Source: Streptomyces cellostaticus
GTDB lineage: Bacteria; Actinomycetota; Actinomycetes; Streptomycetales; Streptomycetaceae
Length of the DNA stretch: 64,000 nt
Direction of reading: 5' to 3'
NCBI RefSeq assembly: GCF_001513965.1
Contig: NZ_KQ948017.1
Location: 62,001 to 126,000 of the forward strand
Positions within the stretch are counted from its first letter, which is position 1. Each line of letters begins with the position of its first letter. A program made the position numbers and the translations under genes. Under the pieces are notes generated by a model. That model did no database searches and had not been told where the DNA came from. It saw nothing but the letters and a program-made list of their open reading frames with translations. Shown piece by piece: positions 46,035 through 57,190 of the stretch.

Positions 46035-46958
46035 TCAGGCCGTGCCGAACCATGCCCGAGCGAGCGAAGACAGCGTTCCTTCGGCAGGTACGCCCAGTTC
46101 CCTCAGGTACCAGGGGAGGTTGCTGTACACGTGCAGCAACGTGTACGCGAGCAGTTCGGACGGCTCGAAGGTGTGGCCGTACGCCCCGGCGAGCCGGGCC
46201 AGCAGGTCCGGTTCGCCGCGCGTGACGAACAGGCCGACGCCCACGAAATCGTACGCGCGGTCGCCGATCATGGCCGGTTCGAAGTCGAAGAGCCCGGTCA
46301 GGCGCCATCCCTCGGGGTCGACGAGGAAGTGCTGCTGCATGACCTCGGTGTGCAGCAGGGAACGGTGCGGGGCGCGCGGCAGCGGGGCCGAGGCGAGGAA
46401 GTCCGGGATCTGCTCCAGCCAGGCGGCAGGCAGTCCGTGGGCGCGCTGCTGTGCCACGGCACCGGCACCCTGGCGGTCCAGGAAGGCGCCCCAGTCGCCG
46501 GGGCCGAGCACGTCTTCGAGGGGATCGGGGCTGAGGGAGTGCAGCGCCGCCAGGGTCTCACCGACTTCGGTGACGAGCCGCTCACGACGGCTGCGCGGCA
46601 CCCGGCCCCAGGCGCGGGCCAGGTTCTCGCCACGCAGGCGGGACATCAGGACGTACTGCCAGCCGTTCTCGTAGGCGCCGACGTCCCGCACCTGCGGTGT
46701 CGGTACCGGCAGGCGCCCCTGAATGTGGGCGAGGACGCGCCCTTCGGCGACGCCCTCCTGCGCGGCGGCTGCGGGGAACAGCTTGAGTACGTGCTCGTCA
46801 CCCACCGCGTAGACCGGCTGCGACCCGTCCGGGAACCGAGTCAGCGGGGCATCGGCGAGACCCAGGCGTGTGCAGAGGTCCTCCACTCCGGGGCGCATCA
46901 CCGTGTCGTCGGGGACGACCGCGTCCCACTCCTCGTCCGTTTCCACCGGAGGCAGCAT
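46035..46958 (-). CDS. Aminoglycoside phosphotransferase-like kinase (APH fold)
   Basis: 307-residue protein-kinase-fold small-molecule kinase. N-lobe VYAVGDEHVLKLFP with the ATP-binding Lys; C-lobe LLHTEVMQQHFLVDPEGWRLTGLFDFEPAMIGDRAYDF. The Brenner motif is altered: HTEVMQQH replaces canonical HxDxxxxN, with Glu at the catalytic-base position, while the magnesium-binding Asp in LFDFEP is kept. It may therefore act on an unusual substrate or be weakly active. The start is uncertain, as no good ribosome site is seen before MLPPVETD. A maturation or self-resistance role is only speculative. Confidence 0.75.
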   Translation of the reverse strand: MLPPVETDEEWDAVVPDDTVMRPGVEDLCTRLGLADAPLTRFPDGSQPVYAVGDEHVLKLFPAAAAQEGVAEGRVLAHIQGRLPVPTPQVRDVGAYENGWQYVLMSRLRGENLARAWGRVPRSRRERLVTEVGETLAALHSLSPDPLEDVLGPGDWGAFLDRQGAGAVAQQRAHGLPAAWLEQIPDFLASAPLPRAPHRSLLHTEVMQQHFLVDPEGWRLTGLFDFEPAMIGDRAYDFVGVGLFVTRGEPDLLARLAGAYGHTFEPSELLAYTLLHVYSNLPWYLRELGVPAEGTLSSLARAWFGTA

Positions 46959-47173
46959 GATCGGGACGGTAGGCGACCGGTTTCCGGCCGGCAACGGAAT
47001 TTGAGGCCCCCGGGCCCGATGCGGCCCGATGGGGTGCCGTCTGCCCACCCCGACGGTCGCCGACTCCACCGAACGCTGTCCCGGCTGGTGAATCCCGAGG
47101 ACCAGCGTGCCGGGCCGGCGTGTCAGCGCCGGTCCGGATCCACGCGGCCGCGCGGTGTCCGCGCGGGCCTCGG

Positions 47174-49558
<2,385 letters not shown>

Positions 49559-49731
49559 GCTTATCGTGTCTCCATCTGTCGGGCGGGAGACCTGTGCGGT
49601 CTCCGTCGGCATTGCCTGGCTCGGTCTGACCCGATTCGAACAATACGGCGGGCGCATGTCCGTGACGGTCACGCTAGCGGCGGCTCGATGACAGCGCTTC
49701 TCGATTCCTGACCGATCCGCTCATCTGCGGC

Positions 49732-50511
49732 TCAGTGGACGGAGAACCCGCCGTCGACGAAGATCGACTGTCCGGTGACGTAGGCGGATGCGCGGCCGGC
49801 GAGGAACACGGCCGCGCCCGCGAAGTCCTCGGCCAGCCCGTTGCGCCCGATCAGCGTGCGCGCGGCCAGCGCCGCCACCTTCTCGGGGTCGGACGACAGC
49901 CGTGCGTTGAGCGGCGTCATCACGAAGCCCGGCACGAGGGTGTTGCAGGTGACGCCATGGGGTGACCATGCCTCGGCCTGGGAGCGGGCCAACGACTCCA
50001 GCGCCCCCTTGGACACGCCGTAGACACCGCTCTGCACAAAGGCCCGGTGCGCCTGCTGGGAGGTGATGTGGATGATCCGGCCGAAGCCCCGCTCGGCCAT
50101 GCCGGGTCCGAACCTCTGCCCCAACAGGAAGGGTGCCTCCAGGTTCAGGGCCATGGTGGTGTCCCACACGTCCTCGCCCAACTCGCTCATCGGCGGCCTC
50201 AGGTTGACCCCGGCGCAGTTCACGAGGATGTCGGGCTCCCCGAATGAGCCGACCGCCTCCTCGGCCGCCGCATGCACGCCGTCGCGGGTGCTCAGGTCGG
50301 CGCTGACCCAGGCCGCCCGGCAGCCCTCGGCTGTCAGCTCGTCGACCGTGGCCGCCAGCTCCGCCTCCTTGCGTGCCACGACCACCACACGCGCCCCGGC
50401 GCGCGCCAGTGCCCCGGTGATGGCCCGGCCGATGCCGGAACTGCCGCCGGTCACGACGGCGACACGGCCGTCCAGCGAGAAGAGTTCGGAGAGGTAAGCC
50501 TGCGAGTTCAT
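49732..50511 (-). CDS. SDR oxidoreductase (gluconate 5-dehydrogenase/KduD-like)
   Basis: 259-residue classical SDR: VVTGGSSGIGRAITGALARAG, NCAGVNLRPPM, catalytic Ser in ITSQQAHRAF, YxxxK in SGVYGVSKGALESLARS, and the C-terminal GQSIFVDGGFSVH typical of sugar-acid or acyl reductases. Starts MNSQAYLSELFSLDGRVA. Monocistronic. Reduces or oxidises a secondary alcohol with NAD(P)H. Confidence 0.92.
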   Translation of the reverse strand: MNSQAYLSELFSLDGRVAVVTGGSSGIGRAITGALARAGARVVVVARKEAELAATVDELTAEGCRAAWVSADLSTRDGVHAAAEEAVGSFGEPDILVNCAGVNLRPPMSELGEDVWDTTMALNLEAPFLLGQRFGPGMAERGFGRIIHITSQQAHRAFVQSGVYGVSKGALESLARSQAEAWSPHGVTCNTLVPGFVMTPLNARLSSDPEKVAALAARTLIGRNGLAEDFAGAAVFLAGRASAYVTGQSIFVDGGFSVH

Positions 50512-50573
50512 GCCCGAAGCGTAGACGGCACGTTGACGAACCATCCCTGTAGGGCCGGGTGTCCTCTGGGGGC

Positions 50574-50926
50574 TCATCGCAGGCTGTGCGCCGCGGCCGG
50601 GGCAATGAGGGCGGCCGGGTCGTGGGAGGAGTTGCGGGCGGCGATGGAGCCGTCGGGGGTCGGCAGCCGCTGGACCATGCCGAAGTAGAGACCGAGGGCG
50701 GAGAACGGTGTGACCGCCTGGATCGCCGAGGGAGGAGCGGACCGTCGTCCGGCAGTGCCTTGCCGGCCCGCATGATGGTCTGGCAGGCGCGGCGCACGTC
50801 CTGGCGCAGGTCGTGGTGCAGCACCGCGGACAGGCGGCGCTCGAGAACCCAGATCGCACCGGGTGGCGTCGAGGCCGTCGCTGTCGGATCACGCCCGGGG
50901 GCTATCCCTTCCCCACTCTGGGACAC
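50574..50926 (-). pseudogene. Frameshifted gene of unknown family
   Basis: Two adjacent minus-strand frames are both protein-like: GAIWVLERRLSAVLHHDLRQDVRRACQTIMRAGKALPDDGPLL in one and, from ~50740 down to the stop at 50574, AIQAVTPFSALGLYFGMVQRLPTPDGSIAARNSSHDPAALIAPAAAHSLR in another. A single frameshift or small deletion near 50730-50745 would join them into a ~110-residue product. I do not recognise the family. Confidence 0.5.
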
Positions 50927-50965
50927 CCGCAGGTGGGCACGCCAACGGTCGGCGCGCCCACCCGT

Positions 50966-51669
50966 TCACCGCACTGAATCTGCGGCAGCCGTTCGTTCCT
51001 TCGAAGCGCGAAGGCTCGTGACGGTGGTGATCGCGAGGACCAGGACGATGAACCCCAGCGAGAAGGGGATGCTGATCTCCGGGACGTGGACACCGGACTC
51101 GTGCAGTGCGTGCAGCACCAGCTTGACGCCGATGAACCCGAGGCTGATCGACAGGCCGTAGGAGAGGTGGACCAGCTTCTTCAGCAGGCCGCCGATGACC
51201 GGTCCGCGACGCCGAAGCGGCGCTCCACGGCCTTCAGCAACTTGCTTTCCTCGTACTCCTCCTCGTGCTGCCCCTTGCGGGCATCCTCGATCAGCTTCCA
51301 GGCAGTCCAGATCAGAAAGGCGCCGAAGAGGTAGAACACCCACGAGAACGTGGAGATGATCGCCGCACCGGCCGCGATGAATGCGGCACGCAGGACGAGG
51401 GCGGTGAGGACTCCCACCATCAGCACCCGCTGCTGGTACTGCGAGGGCACCGCGAACTTGGACATGATGAGGACGAAGACGAAGAGGTTGTCGACGCTCA
51501 GCGACTTCTCGGTGATGTACCCGGCGAAGAACTCGCCGGCCGGACCCGTACCGCCGTACCAGAACAGCCCGAGTCCGAACAGACAGGCGAGAACCACCCG
51601 GACGACCGTCCAGACCCCGGCCTCCTTGACCGAGACGTCGTGGGGTTTGCGGCCGATGAGGAAATCCAC
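50966..51669 (-). pseudogene. terC-family gene with internal and 5' deletions
   Basis: Starting abruptly with VDFLIGRKPHDVSVKEAGVWTVVRVVLACLFGLGLFWYG, the frame continues through the conserved FAGYITEKSLSVDNLFVFVLIMSKFAVP to KAVERRFGVADR, then breaks near 51200-51208. Another frame resumes at IGGLLKKLVHLSYGLSISLGFIGVKLVLHALHE and runs to the stop at 50966. Relative to typical TerC (~330 residues) the first ~20 and a middle block of ~80 residues are missing. Confidence 0.85.
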
Positions 51670-51802
51670 GGGTCGCCGCCGGTTATCCAATCCCCTGCAA
51701 CTGCGCGAACTCCGCGTGCCCCTCTGAGGTACCGCGGGGAAACTCACCCGGTGAGCCGGACGAGCCGCCCATCCGTCATCGTTCGTGACCGGGCACGCCA
51801 AA

Positions 51803-51828
51803 GGCCGGGCCTGGCATCCGGCCCGGCC
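51803..51828 (-). terminator. Terminator of the 146-aa membrane protein gene
   Basis: Arms ggccgggcc and ggcccggcc pair around loop tggcatcc, ~60 nt beyond the stop of the minus-strand gene at 51891. Confidence 0.65.
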
Positions 51829-51890
51829 CAGCCACGAACGAGGTCCTCCCAACCGGCCTTGACCACACCTTGGCCGGCCGGACCCATCTC

Positions 51891-52331
51891 TCAGGCGCTC
51901 TTGGGGAATGCAGCGCGCAGCTTGGAACCGTTGATGGTGAAACCAGCCACGGCAAGGGGAACGGCACACACGGCCTGCATCACGGCGAACCACGGCGGGC
52001 AGATACCGGGGATCATGTCGACGCCGACGATCGCGATCGGCAGGACGGTCGAGATGATACGGATACGCACATAGGCCGAACGCTCGCCCCGTGAAGCGTT
52101 GCCGGTCAGCCAGTAGAGCACCACGGCACTCGCGAACACGGCGCACGAACGGCCCCACACGAACCCGACTTCCTTGTGCCCGGCGACCGAAAGCCCGATG
52201 ACCGTGGCCAGGACGATGGCGTCGAATACGCCGTAGATCACGGCGAGCCTCTTCACCTTGCTGAACGCTTCCTGGATCTCAGGGTTGTTGAGATAAGCCG
52301 TCTCGGCCGTGGTGCGGTTGGTGGTAGCCAT
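51891..52331 (-). CDS. Small integral membrane protein (146 aa)
   Basis: Four predicted transmembrane segments (LAVIYGVFDAIVLATVIGLSVAG, FVWGRSCAVFASAVVLYWLTG, IRIISTVLPIAIVGVDMIPG, WFAVMQAVCAVPLAVAGFTI) after a 35-residue polar start. No family recognised. ATG at 52331 has AAGAAGGAC just upstream; an in-frame ATG/GTG earlier is Lys/Arg-rich and unlikely. Followed by a clear terminator. Confidence 0.7.
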   Translation of the reverse strand: MATTNRTTAETAYLNNPEIQEAFSKVKRLAVIYGVFDAIVLATVIGLSVAGHKEVGFVWGRSCAVFASAVVLYWLTGNASRGERSAYVRIRIISTVLPIAIVGVDMIPGICPPWFAVMQAVCAVPLAVAGFTINGSKLRAAFPKSA

Positions 52332-52506
52332 GTCCTTCTTCTTTCCGTGTCGTCGTGCTATCGACACTACGAAGCGCGGGAGTGGCGCGGTATGGGCCTG
52401 GACATACGGGTGGGTGGGGCCAGACCCACTCGTGGGCCGAACCGGCAGAATTCAGACTTCCTGCAGCACACAGAGGTAACAGCAGACTCCAAGGTGCACC
52501 ATCGCC

Positions 52507-52572
52507 ATGACCGTTCTCGTCACCGGCAGCCGCGGCACCGATGCGTTCGCCGCTATCCCTCGGACACTCTGA
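52507..52572 (+). pseudogene. Possible N-terminal stub of an NmrA/epimerase-type NAD(P)-binding gene
   Basis: AAGGTG, then ATG and the peptide MTVLVTGSRGTDAFAAIPRTL. The first ten residues match the start of NmrA-like Rossmann proteins (MTVLVTGaRG), after which homology is lost and a stop follows at 52570. It overlaps the tail of the GNAT remnant on the other strand. Short, so could be coincidence. Confidence 0.3.
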
Positions 52573-52899
52573 GGCGCATACGAACGTAGTCCGCGCCACC
52601 TGGACCGGGCTGATGGTGTCCGTCCGGCTCCCATCCGTGCCGGGCGTAGAAGGCTTGGCCTCGGCTGTTGCGCTCCCATGCTTCCAGTACGCCCGCGCGC
52701 AGTGACGCGTCCTGTCGTCGGATCGAACGGCGCGCATCCAGCTCTCCCGCCGACTGGAGCGCACCTCGGGGGAAGTGAGCTCCACATCTGGCAGCCCACC
52801 TGCCTGGTAGTACGCCGTGCGGGCCAGGGTATGCAGGTCAGTGATCCTGTCCACGTCGTCAAGATCCGCAGTCCGTAAGAGCGTCCGAGAAGTCGTCAC
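52553..52899 (-). pseudogene. GNAT acetyltransferase with internal deletion
   Basis: The N-terminal part (LLRTADLDDVDRITDLHTLARTAYYQAGGLPDVELTSPEVRSSRRESWMRAVRSDDRT) and the C-terminal part (SLRAGVLEAWERNSRGQAFYARHGWEPDGHHQPGPGGADYVRMRLRVSEG) are in different frames, joined near 52700-52712. The acetyl-CoA-binding motif A (R/QxxGxG/A) between them is gone. Confidence 0.75.
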
Positions 52900-53032
52900 G
52901 ATCCGAGGTTTCCCTCTCAGATGCCAGTGCCGGAAACAGGTACGCAAAAGAGCAACAGCCTGACGGGCCAAGCGCATCGGCCGCCCGCGTCGCCTGGTGC
53001 GCGAGGCCGAAGGCCCAAACGCCCGCGTTTCG

Positions 53033-53728
53033 TCACGGGCGGCGGAGCTTGACGGCCAGGAAGTGGGGCTGCCTGTGTGTCTTGTCGTATCGGCGGGGAT
53101 CGACCAGCCGTGCCTGCTGCGTGGCGCGTGGTTCCGCCAGTTCTTCCAGCACGAACCCCGCACCAAGGAGCTCGCCGAGGAACTTTTCCAGCGTCATCCG
53201 CCAGTAGCTGAGGGCGAACCCGTCACCGAAGGGAAGTTCCACACGCTCATCGGCGAAGTAGGAACCGCCGAAGTAGGTCCAGTCACTGGTGGGATGGGTC
53301 GTGGAGACCAGGAGAGTTCCGCCGGGCCGCAGAACGCGCCGAACCTCCGCGAGTAGCTGCGCGCGTGCGTTGATGTGGTGGTAGACGAGGGCCATCAAAG
53401 CCAGGTCGAACGACTGGTCCTTCAGGAAGGCCAGCGGTTCTTCCAGGTCGTGGTGGTGCAGGACAGCTCTGTCTGCGAGCCGCTCCTGCGCGGCCTGGAG
53501 CAGGGTCTCGCTCCCCTCGACGCCGACCACTTGCCCGGCCCTCAGACTCAGCAGTTCGGCGGCGTAGTGGCCGGCCCCGCATCCAAGATCCAGAACACGT
53601 AGGCCGCTCACGTCACCGGCAAGCCTGAGCATGGCGGGCCGGTCGGTGTGGGCGTTGTAGGCACTGCCGGTGGCCTGAAGAGCGAACTGCCTGCCCATTT
53701 CACCGTGATACGCGGTCTCGGCTGTCAT
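53033..53728 (-). CDS. Class I SAM-dependent methyltransferase
   Basis: 231-residue methyltransferase: SAM motif I VLDLGCGAGHYAAELL, acidic post-I VVGVEGSETLLQAA, motif II/III FDLALMALVYHHI and LRPGGTLLVSTTHPTSDW. Best match is the Methyltransf_11/25 type acting on a small molecule. AAGGA lies ~9 nt before the ATG. It is monocistronic; substrate unknown. Confidence 0.9.
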   Translation of the reverse strand: MTAETAYHGEMGRQFALQATGSAYNAHTDRPAMLRLAGDVSGLRVLDLGCGAGHYAAELLSLRAGQVVGVEGSETLLQAAQERLADRAVLHHHDLEEPLAFLKDQSFDLALMALVYHHINARAQLLAEVRRVLRPGGTLLVSTTHPTSDWTYFGGSYFADERVELPFGDGFALSYWRMTLEKFLGELLGAGFVLEELAEPRATQQARLVDPRRYDKTHRQPHFLAVKLRRP

Positions 53729-54127
53729 GGGGGCATCCTTGCAGGAGCCATCACTGCTCACCACGCAGTTCTGTTCAACGCGTTGGCCCCGCGTACCCGG
53801 GAGGCTGCTCCTCTGCGGTCGGTTCCTTGAACCACTTGGCAGGCATGGACAGCATCTGCTGCATCGCCGTCCAGGCCGACACCTCGATCTCGATTCCAAG
53901 CACATGCTTGAGGTACGGGTGGACGGGATTCCAATTCCAAGCATGTCTTTGGAATCTGGTGCTTCAGAGCCGTCCGACGCACAGGCAGGCACCCCGTCGA
54001 TCACCTGCCGGTGATCCCGCCACGGTCGCCCCTTCCCTGCGCATCTGGCAGCAGCGGCGCTGTCCGCCCCCTACGCCGTATCCGTCAGCTCACCCAGGCC
54101 CACCGCAAGATTGACTCTTGGCCTTGA
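53729..54127. other. 0.4-kb interval without a gene
   Basis: No open frame with codon bias or a ribosome site. Contains two copies of attccaagca (53893 and 53934), 41 nt apart, each within an inverted repeat (53897-53910 and 53934-53955), in locally AT-richer DNA. These could be regulator sites or folded RNA elements. Confidence 0.4.
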
Positions 54128-54865
54128 CTAAACGGCGGTGATTTCCACATCTCCGGAGGATGCCTTGGCAGTCAAGGTGGCCGTGGCGGACGGATCGTTG
54201 GGGACCTTGACCTCACGCTTGCCCGAGGTGGTGGCCACGGCGACCTTGTACGTGCCGCCGGGGACCTTCAGCGTCATGCTGCCGGATCCGGTGTCCGTCG
54301 TGACCGACCGGGGCGCCTTCCTGAAGTCGAGGTGGGCGGTACCCGAGGAGGAGCGGACGTCGGCGCTCGGACCACTGAGCCCCGAGCCGGTGATGCTGCC
54401 CGAGGACGTCTCGACCTTCAGCGGGCCGGAGATCTCCTCGGCGCGCACGTCGCCGGAGCTGGTCTGGATATCGGCGGCCGCGACGCCGGCCACGGTGATC
54501 CGGCCACTGCTGTTGCTCAGCTTGACCTTGGCGGAGGTGGGGACTGTGAGCTCGTAGTCGATGTAGCAGTTGTCGCAGCCGTTGGTGAAGGTGAGCACCC
54601 CGTCGTTGACCTGCTCGGTGGGCTTGGGCCTGGCGCTGTCGCGATAGTGGATCGTGCGGTGGATGGTGACGCCCGGTCCGTTCCCGGTCTTGATGTCGAT
54701 GGAGCCGCGCCGGGCGCCGGTCACCTCAATCGAAGTGACGGCCTCCTTGACCGTGGTGTCTGCGGTGGTGCTCTTCAGACCGCCATCCGCGTCGGAACAA
54801 CCCGTCAGCAAAAGACCGACGCTCAGTGCTGCGGGCAAGAGGGCTAAGCGGCGGTCGATGGTCAT
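54128..54865 (-). CDS. Lipoprotein with DUF4097-type beta-strand repeats
   Basis: 245 residues. Signal peptide with lipobox LLLTGC at residues ~17-22, then a right-handed beta-helix-like pattern of short strands around DIQTSSGDVRAEEISGPLKVETSSGSITGSGLSG, typical of DUF4097/DUF2807 surface proteins; a Cys pair (NGCDNCYIDYEL) may be disulfide-bonded. The ATG at 54865 is chosen for AGAGGAG 5 nt upstream. Anchored to the outside of the membrane; function unknown. Confidence 0.88.
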   Translation of the reverse strand: MTIDRRLALLPAALSVGLLLTGCSDADGGLKSTTADTTVKEAVTSIEVTGARRGSIDIKTGNGPGVTIHRTIHYRDSARPKPTEQVNDGVLTFTNGCDNCYIDYELTVPTSAKVKLSNSSGRITVAGVAAADIQTSSGDVRAEEISGPLKVETSSGSITGSGLSGPSADVRSSSGTAHLDFRKAPRSVTTDTGSGSMTLKVPGGTYKVAVATTSGKREVKVPNDPSATATLTAKASSGDVEITAV

Positions 54866-55150
54866 GGTGCTCCTCTGCATCGAAGATCCTTGGCATGGCC
54901 TTGGCACGATATCCAGCTGACCGGTCCGTTCACACGGGGGAGAACCCCCTCATCAGTCACCGATGGGCCATGCAACCGCGCCCCGTCCATCGTCACTGGG
55001 ACCGAACAAGCTGGAGCCGATACGGCCGGCCTGAACGATTCGTCCTCGCATCAAGGCGGCCGACCACCGTTCAACCGACGAGAAACCCCCGGCCAAGATG
55101 GGGTGTTCCTCCACTGTCCTCAGGCTGGGGGCGCACACAGACTGCCAGTC
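54866..55150. other. Divergent intergenic region
   Basis: Lies between the lipoprotein (minus) and aquaporin (plus) genes and must hold both promoters. No clear consensus boxes or operators are seen. Confidence 0.4.
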
Positions 55151-56011
55151 ATGACGAATCAAGGGCCGCCCGCCGGGCCGGGCGCCGCAGCGGAAGCAGT
55201 GGCGCGACCGCTGATCCCAGGGTCCCGGGACGCGGGTGCGCCCACGGATGCCGCCGGCCGGCCTGTGCGCACCGTCCGCGCTGCACACGGTGCGACCGGC
55301 TCCCTGGCCCGCCGCGTCGCCGCCGAGGCGGTCGGGACGGGGCTGCTCGTGGCGGTGGCCGTCGGCTCCGGGATCCAGGCCGCCCAGCTGTCGCACGACG
55401 CCGGTGTGCAGTTGCTGGCCGCCTCACTCGCTGCGGTGTTCGGTCTGGGCGTGCTGATCGCGCTGCTGGGGCCGGTGTCCGGGGCGCACCTCAACCCCGC
55501 CGTCACCCTCTCCACCTGGTACGCCGGCCGGCGCCACGGCCCCGGACCGACCCTGCGTGAGGTCGCCGCGTACATACCGGCGCAGGTGGCCGGGGCGATC
55601 GGCGGCTCGATCCTGGCCGACGCCATGTTCGCGCGGCCGCTGGTGAGGCTCTCCACCCACGAGCGGTCTGCCGGCCACCTCTGGCTGGGCGAGGTCGTCG
55701 CCACCGCCGGGCTGATCCTGCTCGTCCTCGGCCTGGAGCGCACCGGCCGTGCCCGGCTGGCGCCGATCGCCGTGGCCTCCTACATCGGAGCCGCCTACTG
55801 GTTCACCTCCTCGACCTCCTTCGCCAACCCCGCGATGACCATCGGCCGCGCCCTCACCGACACCCCGGCCGGGATCGCCCCCGCCTCCCTCGTCCCGTTC
55901 ATCGCGGCCCAGCTGATCGGGGCCGCACTCGGGCTGGGCGCCGTGGCGGTGCTGTACGGGCGCCCCGCGCACCGCGAGGGAGACGGCACGACACCTGTGA
56001 CCGGCCCCTGA
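55151..56011 (+). CDS. MIP/aquaporin-family channel
   Basis: 286-residue channel with six transmembrane segments after ~55 polar Pro/Ala-rich residues. Two NPA boxes: GAHLNPAVTLS (~112) and SFANPAMTIGRAL (~224), the latter followed by Arg of the selectivity filter. The sequence after the second NPA (TDTPAGIAPASLVPF) resembles the actinobacterial aquaporins often found with ars genes, but no ars gene is adjacent. The start lacks a Shine-Dalgarno and may be elsewhere in the polar N-terminus. Confidence 0.9.
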   Translation: MTNQGPPAGPGAAAEAVARPLIPGSRDAGAPTDAAGRPVRTVRAAHGATGSLARRVAAEAVGTGLLVAVAVGSGIQAAQLSHDAGVQLLAASLAAVFGLGVLIALLGPVSGAHLNPAVTLSTWYAGRRHGPGPTLREVAAYIPAQVAGAIGGSILADAMFARPLVRLSTHERSAGHLWLGEVVATAGLILLVLGLERTGRARLAPIAVASYIGAAYWFTSSTSFANPAMTIGRALTDTPAGIAPASLVPFIAAQLIGAALGLGAVAVLYGRPAHREGDGTTPVTGP

Positions 56012-56214
56012 TCAGTCGGTGCCCTCGGCCGACGCCGGGCATCCGCTTCCGTGACCGCGGTGAGCAGGCATCGCGTCGTGGGGCTCACCCCTGCGATGCC
56101 CCAAGCGCCACCGCGCGGCCGAAACGCATCGAAGGTTTCCGGACAGCGAATGAGAATATGTCCCACTTCGGGGCACCAGGAAGGAAGAACCATTCCCTCA
56201 GCAGGAGGCGCACC

Positions 56215-56370
56215 ATGATCGCCCTCGGCATCATCCTGCTCATCGTCGGATTCGTGACCGGCATATCCATCCTGTGGACCATCGGCGTCATCCTGGTGGT
56301 GATCGGCGCGATCTTCTGGATCCTGGGCTCCATGGGTCACGCAGTCGCCGGCCGCCGTCACTATTGGTGA
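56215..56370 (+). CDS. DUF6131-like small membrane protein (51 aa)
   Basis: Strong ribosome site (GCAGGAGG, 6 nt spacing). Two tight hydrophobic segments (MIALGIILLIVGFVTGISI and LWTIGVILVVIGAIFWILG) and a conserved basic end GRRHYW, the pattern I associate with DUF6131. Short, abundant-looking membrane peptide of unknown function. Confidence 0.8.
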   Translation: MIALGIILLIVGFVTGISILWTIGVILVVIGAIFWILGSMGHAVAGRRHYW

Positions 56371-56420
56371 GCAGGTGAGCGACCCGGCCGGGACCGACGC
56401 GGGACCTGGCGGGATTTCCC

Positions 56421-56894
56421 CTATCCGAACTGGCCGGGCTGGTAGTCGCCGGCGGGCTGCTGGACGATCACGTTCAAGCGGTTGTAGGTGTTGATGAGAG
56501 CGATGAGGGAGACCAGGGCGGCGAGCTGGTCCTCGTCGTAGTGCTTGGCGGCATTGGCCCACGCCTCGTCCGTGACGCCGCCGGCCGCGTCGGCGATGCG
56601 GGTGCCCTGTTCGGTCAGTTCCAGGGCAGCGCGCTCGGCGTCACTGAAGACCTGTGCCTCTCGCCAGGCCGCGACCAGGTTGAGGCGAACCGAGGTCTCC
56701 CCGGCCTGCGCGGCATCCTTGGTGTGCATGTCGGTACAGAAGCCGCAGCCGTTGATCTGGCTCGCGCGGATCTTCACCAGTTCCTGCGTGGCGGCCGGCA
56801 ACGTCGAGTCCGAGATCGGCTTGGCCGCCGAGTTGAGGTGCTTCAGGAACTTGCCTGCGACCGGGTTACCGAAGAGGTTCAGACGAGCATCCAT
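56421..56894 (-). CDS. Carboxymuconolactone decarboxylase/AhpD-family protein
   Basis: 157-residue all-helical protein with the AhpD-like redox motif INGCGFCTDMHTKDA (CxxC plus His). Family members act as alkylhydroperoxidases or peroxidase-like antioxidants. ATAGGAG precedes the ATG. Divergent from the lipid-polyketide operon across an unusually AT-rich region. Confidence 0.9.
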   Translation of the reverse strand: MDARLNLFGNPVAGKFLKHLNSAAKPISDSTLPAATQELVKIRASQINGCGFCTDMHTKDAAQAGETSVRLNLVAAWREAQVFSDAERAALELTEQGTRIADAAGGVTDEAWANAAKHYDEDQLAALVSLIALINTYNRLNVIVQQPAGDYQPGQFG

Positions 56895-57190
56895 GGTGAC
56901 TCCTATGCCGTTGCTGTTGGCTACACCCCTCTGACGGAACAGCCCGGAGGGGTGTGACAGCAGCAAGTGTGACGTGCGCCACGTGACGGAGACGGCAGGC
57001 GGCGCGAGTGTCCGGTGTTCAAGTGCGGCCGTTGACATGCCTCCAGGCCTGTAACTAATTTATTAAAACCTTTCGACGCGAAATAAATTCGATCCGTGAT
57101 ATCCACGATACGCACCGCGTCTTTGCTTCCCACTTGATATAACCCGTCGAAAAGGGCTTGGCCCTTACCTGACCACCGAGGGGAATCATC
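56895..57190. promoter_or_regulatory. AT-rich promoter region of the FAAL-PKS operon
   Basis: About 300 bp without a gene. Within it, 57050-57130 is strikingly AT-rich for this genome (for example taactaatttattaaaacc), followed by tatccacgata and a small hairpin aagggcttggccctt (57161-57175). Likely carries activator sites and the promoter of the acyl-AMP ligase operon. Confidence 0.6.
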
